Positions 44,479-55,076 of a DNA stretch of 64,000 bases are shown here, piece after piece. This DNA is from Aureococcus anophagefferens (lineage: Eukaryota > Sar > Pelagophyceae > Pelagomonadales > Pelagomonadaceae), in contig NW_008705566.1 in NCBI RefSeq assembly GCF_000186865.1, positions 1,478,650 through 1,542,649 of the forward strand. Direction: 5' to 3'. The notes beneath the pieces are model-generated. The model was not told the DNA's origin. It saw nothing but the letters and a program-made list of their open reading frames with translations, and ran no database searches. Within the stretch, counting starts at the first letter, position 1, and each line of letters begins with the position of its first letter. The translations under genes and the position numbers were made by a program.

Positions 44479-45540
44479 ATGCAGCGCCGCACCGCCTTGC
44501 TCCTCGCCGCCTTGAGCGTCGCCTCGTCCATCGAGGCGCCGCGCAGCCGCACGACGGCGCTGCGCGCCGCCGCGGCGCCCAAAACAAACTCTCTTCCTGC
44601 CGTCGCCGCGGGCGGCGCCCTGGACGCGGGCCTCGCGAAGCGGCTCGAGGTCGGCGCCGTCTTCGCGCTCTGGTACGCGCTCAACGTCTACTACAACGTG
44701 CTCAACAAGAAGGTGCTCAAGGTCGTCAAGCTGCCGTGGCTCGTGGCGACGGCGCAGCTCGCCGTCGGCGGCCTCTACTCGCTCGGCGTCTGGGCCGCGG
44801 GCCTCCGCGCGGGGCCGGCGGACCTCGGCGCCGCGGTGAAGGCGGCCCTCCCCATCGCCGCCGCCCACGGCGCGGGCCAGGCCGCTACCGTCGTGAGCCT
44901 CGGCGCCGGCGCGGTCAGCTCGACGCACGTCATCAAGGCGCTCGAGCCGCTGTTCAGCGCGGCGGTGAACGCGGGCGTCAACGGCGAGGTCCTGCCGCTG
45001 GGCGTCTACGCGTCCCTGCTGCCCGTCATCGGCGGCGTCGGCGGCGCCGTGGCGACGGACCTGAGCTTCAACCCGCTGTCGTTCGCCGCGGCGATGGCGT
45101 CGAACCTCTGCTTCGCGTTCCGCGCGGTCTGCTCGAAGAACGCCATGAGGGCGCCGGGCTCCGTGCTCGCGGCGCTCGGCGCGCCGTCGCTCTTCGGCGT
45201 CGTCACGCTCGGCGCGCTGCTGCTCGTCGCGCCCGTCGCGCTCGCCCTCGAGCTCCCGGGCCTCTCGGCCGCCGTCGCCGGCGTCGCGTCGCCGGGCCTC
45301 GCCGCGAGCCTCGCCTGCAGCGGCCTCTTCCACTACCTCAACAACGAGGTCATGTACCTCGCCCTCGCGCGCGTCCACCCCGTGACGCTCGCCGTGGGCA
45401 ACACGCTCAAGCGCGTCGTCGTCATCCTCGCGGCGCTCGTCGTCTTCCAGGAGCCCATGAACCTCGCGACGGCCGTCGGCACGGCCGTCGCCATCGCCGG
45501 CGTCTTGCTCTACTCGGTCCTGAAGCAGAAGCTCGCGTGA
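44479..45540 (+). CDS. TPT: Plastid triose-phosphate/phosphate translocator
   Basis: The 353-residue protein has a signal-peptide-like start (TALLLAALSVASS) and a Ser/Arg transit stretch. About eight to ten TM helices of the drug/metabolite transporter superfamily follow. Diagnostic plastid phosphate-translocator segments are present: FALWYALNVYYNVLNKKVL near residue 65, SSTHVIKALEPLFSA, NLCFAFRAVCSKNAM, LFHYLNNEVMYLALARVHPV and GNTLKRVVVILAALVVF. The Lys and Arg in the last segment are substrate-phosphate ligands in this family. It exchanges triose phosphate or PEP for phosphate across one of the four plastid membranes. The membrane cannot be assigned; the N-terminus suggests an inner one. 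Confidence 0.93.
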   Translation: MQRRTALLLAALSVASSIEAPRSRTTALRAAAAPKTNSLPAVAAGGALDAGLAKRLEVGAVFALWYALNVYYNVLNKKVLKVVKLPWLVATAQLAVGGLYSLGVWAAGLRAGPADLGAAVKAALPIAAAHGAGQAATVVSLGAGAVSSTHVIKALEPLFSAAVNAGVNGEVLPLGVYASLLPVIGGVGGAVATDLSFNPLSFAAAMASNLCFAFRAVCSKNAMRAPGSVLAALGAPSLFGVVTLGALLLVAPVALALELPGLSAAVAGVASPGLAASLACSGLFHYLNNEVMYLALARVHPVTLAVGNTLKRVVVILAALVVFQEPMNLATAVGTAVAIAGVLLYSVLKQKLA

Positions 45541-45683
45541 GCGCCGCCGGGGTAACGGGGCTAGGAAGACGGGGGCTCGAGGACCGGCGCCGCGACCCGG
45601 TCGAGTCGAGCAGCAGCGCGCGCGAGCGCCAGGGTGGTAACGGGACTAGGGAGGCGGGGGGGGGGGGAGGGCCGGCGCCGGGC

Positions 45684-46904
45684 TCAGTCCGCGGAGTCGC
45701 AGGTCCGCGCGCGCTTCCTCGGCGGGCTCGCGAGGGGCACGATGAGCTGCTTGACGAGCTCCGGGTCCGTGCAGAGGTCGGCGAAGGACGGCGACTGGGA
45801 CACCTCCTTGACGTTGTCGCGGATGACCTCGACGCACTTGGCCTTGAGGCGGTCCGTGAGCGGGAGGTGCGCCTCGGAGAGCGAGAAGATGGAGAGCGCG
45901 TTCTCGACCGTGACGCTGTCGCACATGATGTCGAGGCACTTGACGGCGAGCGTGCGGAGCGTGTACTCGGAGGCGAGCTTGAAGATGTCGACGACGGACT
46001 CGGGCGGGATGGGCGCGTCGCCGCCCGAGTAGATGAAGCGGAGCACCGTCGCAAAGGTGTCGTAGTCCGCGCCGACGACCTGGACCTCGTCGTCGAGCGC
46101 GTCGCCCTCGCCGTCGCCGCGCGCCGCGCGGAGGCGCCGCGTGTTGAGCATGGCGCGGAAGTACTCGGACCGCGCGGCCAGCACGAACTTGTGCGCGCGG
46201 ATGCGGCGGCCGCCGACGACGAACGTCACCGCGTCGACGCCCAGGTCGTCGGCGGGGTCCGCGTCGAGGAAGCGGAGGAAGGACGGGTTCTCGATGGGGT
46301 CCACGAGCTTCCGGCAGTCGAACTCGACCGCGTCGAGATTGCCCGACACGTAGATCGCCGGGAAGAGCGTCGTCGACCGCAGCCGCGCGTACGCCTCCTT
46401 CGCCGGGCCCGCGTTGCACGCGAAGCCCAGCGTGCCGTCCTCGAGGTCCAGGTAGGCCTTGATGACGTCGCCGGCCTTGTAGGTGCAGCCGAACGCGGAC
46501 CAAGCCGAGTTGGCGCCCGTGTCGCCGTCGCCGTCGCGGTCCGCGTCGAAGTCGCGGACGTGCTCGTTGGCCTTGCAGGAGCCCGTCGACGCGTAGACGA
46601 AGATGTTGTTCCGGTTGATGGGCTTGTTCAGCTTGATGCTGTCCATGGCGAAGCCCACGGCCATCCACCGCCGCCGCCGCTTCACCGTGAACGTGCAGAC
46701 CCACCGGCCGCGCGTCAGCCCCGCGGACCCGGGGCCCGACGCGAGGATCCACGCCCCGTCGAAGTGCTGCGTGTTCCCCGTCTGCGTCACCGTGCGCCGG
46801 TCCTCGGACACCATCAGGTTCTCCCCGGCGCGGTCCGCGTTGAGGTGGATCTCGCTCTGCATGGCGCTCCGGTTCCCCGCGTCTTCGTACCAGGGAGAAG
46901 CCAT
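45684..46904 (-). CDS. SPRY-BTB/POZ protein (probable CUL3 adaptor)
   Basis: The 406-residue protein has an N-terminal SPRY/concanavalin-like domain (~5-200: FDGAWILASGPGSAG, RWMAVGFAMDSIKLNK, DVIKAYLDLEDGTLGFACNAGPA). A BTB/POZ domain follows at ~222-330 with the canonical DAVTFVVGGRRIRAHKFVLAARSEYFRAML core. Helices after it (VVDIFKLASEYTLRTLAVKCLDIM) form a BACK-like region. BTB proteins of this type recruit substrates, here through SPRY, to CUL3 ubiquitin ligases. A basic tail PPRKRARTCDSAD could be a nuclear signal. The stop is 143 bp from the convergent translocator stop, with a G-run at 45658-45668. Confidence 0.88.
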   Translation of the reverse strand: MASPWYEDAGNRSAMQSEIHLNADRAGENLMVSEDRRTVTQTGNTQHFDGAWILASGPGSAGLTRGRWVCTFTVKRRRRWMAVGFAMDSIKLNKPINRNNIFVYASTGSCKANEHVRDFDADRDGDGDTGANSAWSAFGCTYKAGDVIKAYLDLEDGTLGFACNAGPAKEAYARLRSTTLFPAIYVSGNLDAVEFDCRKLVDPIENPSFLRFLDADPADDLGVDAVTFVVGGRRIRAHKFVLAARSEYFRAMLNTRRLRAARGDGEGDALDDEVQVVGADYDTFATVLRFIYSGGDAPIPPESVVDIFKLASEYTLRTLAVKCLDIMCDSVTVENALSIFSLSEAHLPLTDRLKAKCVEVIRDNVKEVSQSPSFADLCTDPELVKQLIVPLASPPRKRARTCDSAD

Positions 46905-47176
46905 GATTTTGTGATGCGGGGGCCGTCGAGGGCCGCCTCGAAGGTCTGGGGGTGTGTTTGCGGCCGCCTCCTACCGATGCCGCCGCGCGCGCTCGTACGA
47001 CGAAGCACGATTTGAGCGCCCCGAGCGGTGCGATCGTCGTGTGGAGAGCGTCCACAGCACGCTTGGCCCGCGCAGTTCATGCTGTGGCAAGTGCTGCCGC
47101 GGCGAGTGCGACGGAGTAAAGTACGGAGTACACTTGCGTTCGGCGTACGCGTCCCCGCCACACACACACGCCCCCT

Positions 47177-50173
47177 TTACGACTCGTGGGGGTCGTACTC
47201 GAGGTCGTCGGTGAGGAGCGCGAGGAAGACGATCCAGGGCACGTTGAGCGCGACGGCGAGCGCGAGCTCCGCGTAGGCGGCGCGCTCCCAGGCGGCGACG
47301 CGCGCGCGGAGCTGGGTCTTGAGCGCGGCGGAAAAGGCCGCCGCGTCGAGCGCGCCGCCGGGCCCGCCGCCGTCCTCGGGCCGCGCGACGGGCCGGCCCG
47401 AGCCGTCGCAGGTCGCCGTGTAGGTGAACCGCGGCGCCGCCGCGTCGCGCCAGTTGAGGCGGCAGAGCGCGTCGACGGCGAGGAGCCGCGCGACGTTCAT
47501 GAGCACGTAGATCGCCGCGCCGCAGCAGAACTTGAGCAGCGCCGCGTGGAAGTACCACTCGACGGAGCAGGCGCAGTGCTGCGACGCCATGCGCAGCAGC
47601 GGCTTGCTCGGCCCGCCGCAAGTTACCGTGCAGTCCGGCAGGTCGGCGCAGTCGAAGACGGCGTCGCCTAAAGCCCAGGACGCCGCGTCGTCGGCGCACG
47701 CGGGCTCGGCGAGGCTCGACCCGAGCGGCGCGTAGGGCGTCGACGCCGCGCCGGCGTCGAGCAGGGGGCAGAGCGCGACCGAGCCGTTCGCGGCGCCGCA
47801 CCCGCCGTAGCCCTCGAGGCCGCAGCACGCGGCCTCGAAGGACGCGTCGAGCGCGCCCACGTCCAAACAGCCGCCCAGCAGCAGCGCGTTCGACGACGAG
47901 CCGGCCTGGGCCGCGGCGAGCGACCCGAGGTAGAGCGCGTCCTCGTCCTGCTGCGCCGCGGACGTCGTCAGGTACGCGGAGCAGTGCTCGCCGCGCGTCG
48001 CGTCGTAGTCGTCGATCTCCGTCGCGTAGACGCCGCGGCCGTCCACGGCCGCGTAGTTGTAGGCGATGGCGTAGAGATTCTGCGCGAGGAACGTGCCGTT
48101 GCCCTTGGTGCCGTGGCCCGCGACGCAGACGTCTGAGTATTCCCGAAACACGGGCACGTACGCCTGCGCGAGCGCCGAGAGGATGAGCACCGCGAAGACG
48201 CCCGCGAGCGCCGCGGCGCCGAGGGGCGAGAAGACGAGATTCGCGAGGAAGAAGGTCGGGTTCGTAGCGAAAAGGCCAAAAGCGCTCCGCAGGGACCCCG
48301 CGGAATCCGCCGCGTGGTCCACGGACAGGTCCGGCCGCGGCAGCCTGATCGCGGACCGCCCCAAGAAACGGCGGACGATGCGCACGGACTGGAACGCGCG
48401 CCAGACGTAGTCCAGGAGCACGAGGAGCGACGTCACGGACGAGATGGAGAAGAACACGAGGTCGACGTCGTAGGACGTGCCCTTGAGCGGCGCCCAGTCG
48501 AACCACGTGTCCCTGATGTCCGCGAAGGCCGACGTCGCCGCGGCGCCCGCGGCGGAGACGTTGACGCTCGGCGCCTCGTAGGCCGCCGCGCCGGCGCTCA
48601 GCTCCGCGAAGGCGTTGAGGGCCACGGCCTGCCGCTTGACGAAGTCGTCGGCGGCGCCGTCGAAGCGCGACGACGCGTTCGCCAGGCTAGCATCTTCTTC
48701 GGGCGAAAAGTCCGCGTAGGCCGGCGGGTCGTAGTCGCCGTAGTCGATGGAGTCCGGGATTTGCTCGAGCTCCCGCGCGACCGCGACCGCGCGCGCGTGC
48801 GTCTCGCGCGACAGCCGCGTGAGATTCAGCAAGAGCGCGTCGTAGACGGCGTCCAAAGACGGCGGGTAGAGGTAGTTCTTCCCCGGCGCGGGAAACACAT
48901 AAAAGTCGTCGGGCCAGCCCGGCGGCGCGGCGTAGAAGTCCGACAGGCCCAGGTCGAACCAGCCGCCCGAGGGCGTCGCGACGCCCGCGTCGCCGATCCA
49001 GCCCGTGACGCCCTCGTAGAAGTCGCGCGCGCTCGCGTAGGCGTCGCCGACGCGGTCGACGTAGTCCTCGGCGCGCTCCGCGTAGGCGTCGACCGTGTTC
49101 GACGCGAGCTGCACTTGGTAGTCCGCGCGGGCGACGTAGGCCTCGAAGAGCTCTCGCGCGTCCTCGAGCGCCCCCCCGAAGCACGGCGTGCTGAAGTTCG
49201 CGTCGGAGCGGCCGCTCAGGCAGGCCGAAGCGAGGTCCACGCCCGCGAAGACGTCCGGGAAGCTCGCGTTCGACAGGGCGACGAGGTCGCGCGTCAGGGC
49301 GGCGATCTGCGCGGCGACGTCCGCGCGGAGCGTCGCGGTCTTGTTGGCGAGGTAGGCCTCGTCGTAGGCGGCCCGCGCGGCGGCGTAGGCCGCGAGGGCG
49401 CCCACGGTCGTCGACGCGTCGTCGGCGAAGCCCGTCGCCGTCGCGAAGGCCTCGCTGCGCACCGCGCCGACGTCGCCGACCAAATCCGCGGCGGCCGCGC
49501 ACGGCGTGCTGCAGTTCGAGGCACCGGCGGCGGCGGCGACGTCGCAGGGCGCGGCGCAGGTGTCCGTGTCGTTGAGGGCGCAGGCGTAGGGCACGGCGTG
49601 GGCCGTGTCCAGCGTCTGCCACTCGGAGAGCGCGGACACGGCCGTCGTGACCGCGGCCGAGCACGCGGCCTGGGCCGCGGCGAAGCCCGCGAGCGCCGCC
49701 GCGTTGCTCCGCGCCGCGGCCTCCGTCGCCGCGACGGCGACGGCGCGCTGGGCCTCGTAGGCGCCGCGGCACTCGCCCATCTGGCGCGACACGCACGTCT
49801 CGTAGTCGGACCGCGCGTCCCTCGCGGAGTCGTACGCGTGCTCGCAGGACGCCTGGACGAGGCCCGCGGAGGGCTGCTCGACGAGGGCGTCGGTGAGGGC
49901 CACGGCCACGGACAGCGACGCGACCCACATGAGCGACACGGCCGTCAGGGACAGCAGCAGCCGGCAGGGCAGCGTCGGGTCGGACGTGGCGCGGGACCAG
50001 AGGCTCGGGGGCGCGGCCGCCGGCGCGGCCGCGTCGCGCTTCGCCGCCTCGGCGGCGCGGCCCGCGCCGAAAGCGAGGGGGTTCTCCGCCGCGAAGGCCG
50101 ACGCGCGCGCGGGGAGCTCGACGGTGCCCGCCATGTCCACTTCTGGCCTTGCGAACTGGAAGGGCTGCATCAT
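47177..50173 (-). CDS. Large Cys-rich multi-pass membrane protein (hypothetical)
   Basis: From ATG 50173 (MMQPFQFARPEVDMAG) the protein has 998 residues; an in-frame ATG at 50134 is an alternative. Membrane segments are seen near residues 75-98 (LLLSLTAVSLMWVASLSVAVAL), 565-585 (LVFFSISSVTSLLVLLDYVW), 640-668 (SPLGAAALAGVFAVLILSALA), 860-880 (LLKFCCGAAIYVLMNVARLL) and 965-985 (LALAVALNVPWIVFLALL). The first large loop (~470 residues) is Ala/Asp-rich with paired cysteines and N-glycosylation sites. The second (~195 residues) is Cys-rich (CCGLEGYGGCG). The layout, with two long extracellular loops between TMs, resembles prominin/tweety topology, but no diagnostic motif is present. Unrecognised family. 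Confidence 0.75.
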   Translation of the reverse strand: MMQPFQFARPEVDMAGTVELPARASAFAAENPLAFGAGRAAEAAKRDAAAPAAAPPSLWSRATSDPTLPCRLLLSLTAVSLMWVASLSVAVALTDALVEQPSAGLVQASCEHAYDSARDARSDYETCVSRQMGECRGAYEAQRAVAVAATEAAARSNAAALAGFAAAQAACSAAVTTAVSALSEWQTLDTAHAVPYACALNDTDTCAAPCDVAAAAGASNCSTPCAAAADLVGDVGAVRSEAFATATGFADDASTTVGALAAYAAARAAYDEAYLANKTATLRADVAAQIAALTRDLVALSNASFPDVFAGVDLASACLSGRSDANFSTPCFGGALEDARELFEAYVARADYQVQLASNTVDAYAERAEDYVDRVGDAYASARDFYEGVTGWIGDAGVATPSGGWFDLGLSDFYAAPPGWPDDFYVFPAPGKNYLYPPSLDAVYDALLLNLTRLSRETHARAVAVARELEQIPDSIDYGDYDPPAYADFSPEEDASLANASSRFDGAADDFVKRQAVALNAFAELSAGAAAYEAPSVNVSAAGAAATSAFADIRDTWFDWAPLKGTSYDVDLVFFSISSVTSLLVLLDYVWRAFQSVRIVRRFLGRSAIRLPRPDLSVDHAADSAGSLRSAFGLFATNPTFFLANLVFSPLGAAALAGVFAVLILSALAQAYVPVFREYSDVCVAGHGTKGNGTFLAQNLYAIAYNYAAVDGRGVYATEIDDYDATRGEHCSAYLTTSAAQQDEDALYLGSLAAAQAGSSSNALLLGGCLDVGALDASFEAACCGLEGYGGCGAANGSVALCPLLDAGAASTPYAPLGSSLAEPACADDAASWALGDAVFDCADLPDCTVTCGGPSKPLLRMASQHCACSVEWYFHAALLKFCCGAAIYVLMNVARLLAVDALCRLNWRDAAAPRFTYTATCDGSGRPVARPEDGGGPGGALDAAAFSAALKTQLRARVAAWERAAYAELALAVALNVPWIVFLALLTDDLEYDPHES

Positions 50174-50449
50174 GCACCTTCGGCTGATATGATTTGTCTT
50201 GCTTAGTGAGAAACCTCTACTCAACGCGGAAGTCTGCGGCTCTCTTGCGGGCCAGCCAGGGCGCCGCGTAGACCGGTGCTCCCGCTCGCCCGCAGCGTTC
50301 GCCGCCGCCGGTGACCCGCCGCGCCCGGCGCGCGCGACCGGTCCGCCGCGTCCCGGGCGCCGCGCCCCCGCGGCAGCCCGAGCAAGCGGCCCGCCGAGCC
50401 GCGCGCCCTCGACGCCGCCGCGGCGCCGCGGCGCGCCGCGGAAGCCACC

Positions 50450-50854
50450 ATGGCCTTCGTCATGAAGTTCTTCCGCAAGGACCCCTGCGTGGAGAACTAC
50501 CAGCTCGGCCGCGTGCTCGGCCAGGGCTCCTTCGCGACGGTGAAGCGCGCGACGGACAAGAAGGACAAGTCCGTCTGGGCCGTGAAGATCATCCGCAAGA
50601 AGGCCCTGGGGCCCGAGGACCAGGAGGCGCTGGAGAAGGAGGTGTCCATCATGCAGGAGCTGAGCGCGCTCAAGCACCCCCACATCGTCTACCTCAAGGA
50701 GGTCTACGACTCCGCGGACAACTTCTACATGGTCATGGAGCTCTGCCAGGGCGGCGAGGTCTTCGACCGCATCGTCAAGAAGGAGAAGTACACGGAGGTC
50801 GAGGCGCGGGACGCCCTCAAACAGATCGTCGAGGCCATCCGCGTCTGCCACAGC

Positions 50855-50890
<36 letters not shown>

Positions 50891-51511
50891 CTGCTCTACG
50901 TCTCCCCCGAGAGCGACGAGATCAAGCTCGCGGACTTTGGGCTGGCGAACATCCTGCAGCCCAACAGCGCCCTGGCGACGGCCTGCGGCACGCCGGGCTA
51001 CGTCGCGCCCGAGGTCATCGGCTCCGCGGGCTACAACAAGGAGGTCGACATCTGGAGCCTCGGCGTCATCGCCTACATCCTGCTCTGCGGCTTCCCGCCC
51101 TTCTACGACGAGAACCAGGGCAAGCTCTTCAAGAAGATCCAGCGCTGCCAGTACACGTTCACGCGGCCCTACTGGGACCAGGTCTCCGACGGCGCGAAGA
51201 AGATGATCACGACGATGCTCGTCGTGGACCCGGCGAAGCGCGCGACGGCCCAGGGCGTGCTCGACGACCCCTGGATGGCCGCCGACGGCGGCGCCAAGGA
51301 CGCCAAGGACGCCGAAGGGGCGCGCCACCTCGACGGCTTCCGCGAGAACATGGCCCGCTACAACGCGCGACGGAAGTTCAAGGCGGGCATCATGTCCATG
51401 CAGATCGTCTCCTTCCTCCAGAACGGCGCCCTCCACAGCGCCACGCTGCGCGCCAAGGCCGAGAAGGCCGCCGAGGACGCGGCGCCGGAGGCCGCGCCCA
51501 AGGAGGCCTAG
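50450..51511 (+). CDS. Calcium/calmodulin-dependent protein kinase-like Ser/Thr kinase
   Basis: The 353-residue protein begins in a strong GCCACCATGG context. The kinase domain spans ~15-275: LGQGSFATVKRA (P-loop), VWAVKIIRKK (catalytic Lys), VSIMQEL (alpha-C), IVHRDLKPENLL (catalytic loop), LADFGLANI (DFG), ACGTPGYVAPEV (APE) and VDIWSLGVIAYILLCGFPPF. The order and HRDLKPENLL plus GTPGYVAPE place it in the CAMK group. The C-terminal segment RHLDGFRENMARYNARRKFKAGIMSM has the autoinhibitory and calmodulin-binding layout of CaMKI (basic-hydrophobic helix). It probably transduces Ca2+ signals in the cytosol. It is divergent from the gene at 50173 and convergent with the peptidase. Confidence 0.93.
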
Positions 51512-51650
51512 GCGCGCGCGCGCGCGCGACGCCGGGCCCCCGGCGCGCCGCCCCGACTCCCTTCCCCCATTAGCCGTGCCGTCGTCGAACTTCGGGGAGT
51601 ACTTCGGAAGCACTGCGGGATGCCTGTCGAGCCGAGCGTTACGAGGGGAC

Positions 51651-53863
51651 CTACTTCTTGGGCGAGAGCGCGTCGAAGAGGAAATCTTGGTAGAGCGCCG
51701 TGACGAACGCGCTCTGCTTCGCGTCCGCGGCGCCGCCGTGGCCGCCCTCCATGTTCTCGTAGTAGAAGATGTTTGGCGCGCCCGTCTCCTGGAGGCGCTT
51801 GACGAAGGACCGCGCGTGGTAGGGGTGGACGCGGTCGTCCTTCGTCGACGTCGTCATGAGGAGCTTCGGGAAGGCCGTGCCCGGCCGGACGTTGTGGTAG
51901 GGGCTGTTGTACTTGAGGAAGGCCCAGTCGTCCGTGTCCGGGTCGCCGTACTCGCCGCGCCACGACGCGCCCGCGAGGAGGTGCGAGTAGCGCTTCATGT
52001 CGAGGAGGGGCACGGCGCAGACCACCGCGGCGCAGAGGTCCGGGTGCTGGACCATGAAGTTGCCGACGAGGAGGCCGCCGTTCGAGCCGCCGCGGACGCC
52101 GATGGATTGGGGCGTCGCGACGCCCGTCGCCGCGAGGTGCTTCGCGACGGCGGCGAAGTCGTCGACGCAGACGTGGCGCTTCTCGCGCTTCGCCGCCTGG
52201 TGCCACTTCGGGCCGAACTCGCCGCCGCCGCGGATGTTCGCGACGACGTACGTCGCGCCCCGCTCGAGCCAGCCCGCGCCGATCGTGCCGCCGTAGCCCG
52301 GCGTGTTGCTGATCTCGAAGCCGCCGTAGCCGTAGAGCAGGCACGGCGTCTCCGGCGGCGCGCCCGCCGTGCGCACGCAGAAGAAGGGGATCTTCGTGCC
52401 GTCGGCGGACGTCGCCTCGCCCTGGAACGCCTCCTTGCCCGCCGCGTCGAACATGGCCGGGAGCGCCTTGATGACCTCGGCGTTCGCGACGCCCGCGGCG
52501 CCCGCCACCGCATCCGCGAGCGCGAGCGTCGACGGCTCGAGGTACGTCGACGTCCGCAGGAAGTAGGCGTTCGACTCCTCGGCGTCGACGGGCGACGCGG
52601 ACACGCCGCGGATCATCGGCGCGGCCTCGCTGCCCGCGTCGCGCCACGTCGTGGCGCCGCCGGCCTCGACGGGCTCGAGGAAGACGAGGCGCGTCCGCAC
52701 GTTATCGAGCACCGTGAGCACGAGGCGGTCGCGCGTCGCGGCCGCGGACGCGAGCGACGTCTTCGCACTCGGCACGAAGAGCGGCTCGAATTTGGCGCCG
52801 CGGACGCCGCGGGCGACGAAGTCGTCGAAGCCCACGGCGAGGTAGGACCCCGCGGGGTACGTCGTGCCGCCGGCGACGAGGTCCGACCGCGGCTCGACGA
52901 GGAGCTGGTCGCCGAGGTGCGACACCTGCGCGTCGTCGGGCAGGCCGAGCGCGTCGAGCCGGTGCCAGACGCCGTCGCGCGCGGCGCTGTGGCGCCGCAC
53001 CTGCTTCTTGGTCGTGTAGAACGTCGTCGCGCGATAGCGCCACTCGAAGGCCGCGCCGCGGCTCCGGCTCACGTAGCCGCCGACGGACACGTCCGAGGCC
53101 TCGCCCTCGAAGACGACGGGCGCGTCCCTGGGGTCCGTGCCGCGCGTCCACTCGCGGACCGTCCGCGGGTAGCCGCTGCTCGTGAGGTCGCCGTCCTTCA
53201 GGTCCGCGCCGAGGAAGAGCGTGTCGCGGTCGAGCCACGAGCACCGGCTCTTCGACGGGTCGAGGAGCTCGAAGGCGTCGCCGCCGACGAACGCCTTGGC
53301 CGCGAGGTCGAACTCGCGGCGCACGATCGCGTCGCTCCCGCCGGGCGACAGGGACACGAGGGTCCGCGTCGGCGAGCCGACGAGCCGGTGTTTCTCGTCG
53401 TACTCGCGGCAGCTCGCGCTGCCCTTGTAGACCCAGGACTCGCCCTCGGCCCGGCCGAGCGCGTCGACGTCGAGCACCGTCTCCCACGGCGGGTTCTCGG
53501 ACCGGAAGGCCTCGAGCGACGGCACGCGCCGCAGGAGGCCCCGCGGGTTGGCCTCGTCGGTCCAGAAGTTGTAGTAGAAGTCGCCGATCTTGCTCACGCC
53601 GGGGATCTTCTCCTTGGACTCGAGGACCTCGAGGATCCGGCCGTACGTCGGCGACGCGGCCGGGTCGCCGAGCGCGGCGAACGTCGCCTCGTTCTGCGCC
53701 TTGGCCCAGCCGAGCGCGGCGTCGCCGGACACCTCCTCGAGCCACGCGTGCTCGCCCTGCTTCGCCTCCCAGCCGGCGATGAGCGCCTCGCGGTCGTCGG
53801 CCGCCTCGCAGCCCGCCGCCGCGCCGCCCGCGAGCGCGACCGTCGCCGCGACGCCGCGGCGCC

Positions 53864-53940
<77 letters not shown>

Positions 53941-54116
53941 CCGCGCCCGTCGGCGCGGCGGCCGGGCGCCGCCGGCGACCGGGCCGCGCCCGCGCGCAGC
54001 GCCAGCGCCAGCGACGCGCCGCCGCGAGTCTGCGCCAGCAGCGCCAGCGCGCCGCCGCCGCGGCTGCGCGTCAGCGCCGCCGCGGTGAGCAGCCGCTTCG
54101 CCGCCAGCGAGCCCAT
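51651..54116 (-). CDS. Prolyl oligopeptidase (family S9A) with poly-Ser N-terminal tract
   Basis: From the ATG at 54116 the protein has 821 residues. An Arg/Ala-rich presequence and a run of about 25 serines, encoded by a trinucleotide tract, precede the enzyme, which starts near DDREALIAGWEAKQGEHAWLEEV. The beta-propeller covers ~130-520. The hydrolase domain carries VANIRGGGEFG, the nucleophile elbow GVRGGSNGGLLVGN (Ser ~676), the Asp in STKDDRVHP (~757) and the His in EGGHGG (~791), all intact. It cleaves short peptides after proline, probably in the cytosol or an organelle; the basic N-terminus could be a targeting peptide. The predicted serine run is polymorphic-looking and may vary between strains. 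Confidence 0.93.
53865..53939. repeat. (CGA)n trinucleotide microsatellite inside the prolyl oligopeptidase gene
   Basis: About 25 uninterrupted CGA units lie in frame and encode poly-Ser on the minus strand. The other strand's frame would read poly-Asp. Confidence 0.98.
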
Positions 54117-54327
54117 CGAGTCGTTGCTGCCCCGCAGTCGACGGCGGCGCGCGCGGTCCAGAAAGTCGACAAAGCCCTCAATCAACGTAGCCTTCAGGGT
54201 GCCGAGCGCGCGCCTCTAGACGGCGTAGTAGACGCTCGCCGCGCCGGCGCGGCCGCGCAGCCCGACCCTCTAAACAACGCAGGAGTTCGTCGTCGTTACC
54301 CGCTCGCTCGAAGACGCGCGGCGCGGC

Positions 54328-54800
54328 TCAGCAGCCCCGGCCGAGGAGCTCGCAGAGGTCCTCGCGCTTCTCCTGCTTGGACTTGGACTTGAGCTGCTTC
54401 TCCTTGGCCTGCTCGTCGGCGAGGCTCCCGGCGAAGCCCTTCTTCTCGCTCTTCTTGTCCTTGTTCTGGGCCGCGAGCTTTCGCGCGAGCCGCGCCTTCT
54501 CGATCTCCTCCTGCGACGGCGCGTCGAGGTCCTGGACCTCGCCGTCCGCGCGGGCCGCGAGAGGGCTCAGCAGCGCCGCCGCCGGCACCGCCGCCGCCGC
54601 CGCCGCCAGCCGACGCAGCGACGCGCGCCGCGACAGGTCCGGCGAGGAGAGCGAAACCTCCGCAGAAGGCGTACTGGCGGCGGCTACGATGTTGCAAAGC
54701 GCGCGGACGGTTGCGCGAGTTGCGAGGGCGTAGAGAGGGTGCTAAACGCACTCGCGGCTGCGACGCACAGCGTCAGGCGGGCGAGCAGAGACGCTGACAT
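54328..54800 (-). CDS. Small thylakoid-lumen protein with spliced tripartite presequence
   Basis: Exon 1 (54800-54709) reads MSASLLARLTLCVAAASAFS, a signal peptide ending in a textbook heterokont ASAF plastid site. A 35-nt GT-AG intron (54708-54674) joins it in phase to exon 2 (54673-54328). Exon 2 opens with a transit stretch, then SRRASLRRLAAAAAAVPAAA...ARA, a twin-arginine-like thylakoid transfer signal with an AxA cleavage site, and the mature protein DGEVQDLDAPSQEEIEKAR. The mature part is ~75 residues, Lys/Glu-rich and helical, and ends DLCELLGRGC. The total is 145 residues. No in-frame ATG exists for exon 2 alone, so the splice is required. Function unknown; location in the lumen is inferred from the three signals in order. 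Confidence 0.65.
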
Positions 54801-55076
54801 CGCTTCAAGCTCGGATCGAGCCAATGATGCCGTCAAAGTGCCGCTGCAAAAGCGTCGTTGCCAGCACTCTCGCGCCGCTCAATTTCGCTCCGTCGGGCAC
54901 CGACGTTGGGGCGCAGGGCGAGTCTTCCACCTCCCCAGATCCCCACCCCATCCTTCACCCACGCCCCTACACATCACTTACCCCCCCGAAACGCTCCGCG
55001 CGTCTTTTGAGCCCCCGCGCGCCGCGAACGCCCCCCCAAGCCGCGCGCGCGGCGAACACACCCTCGAACAGGCGCC

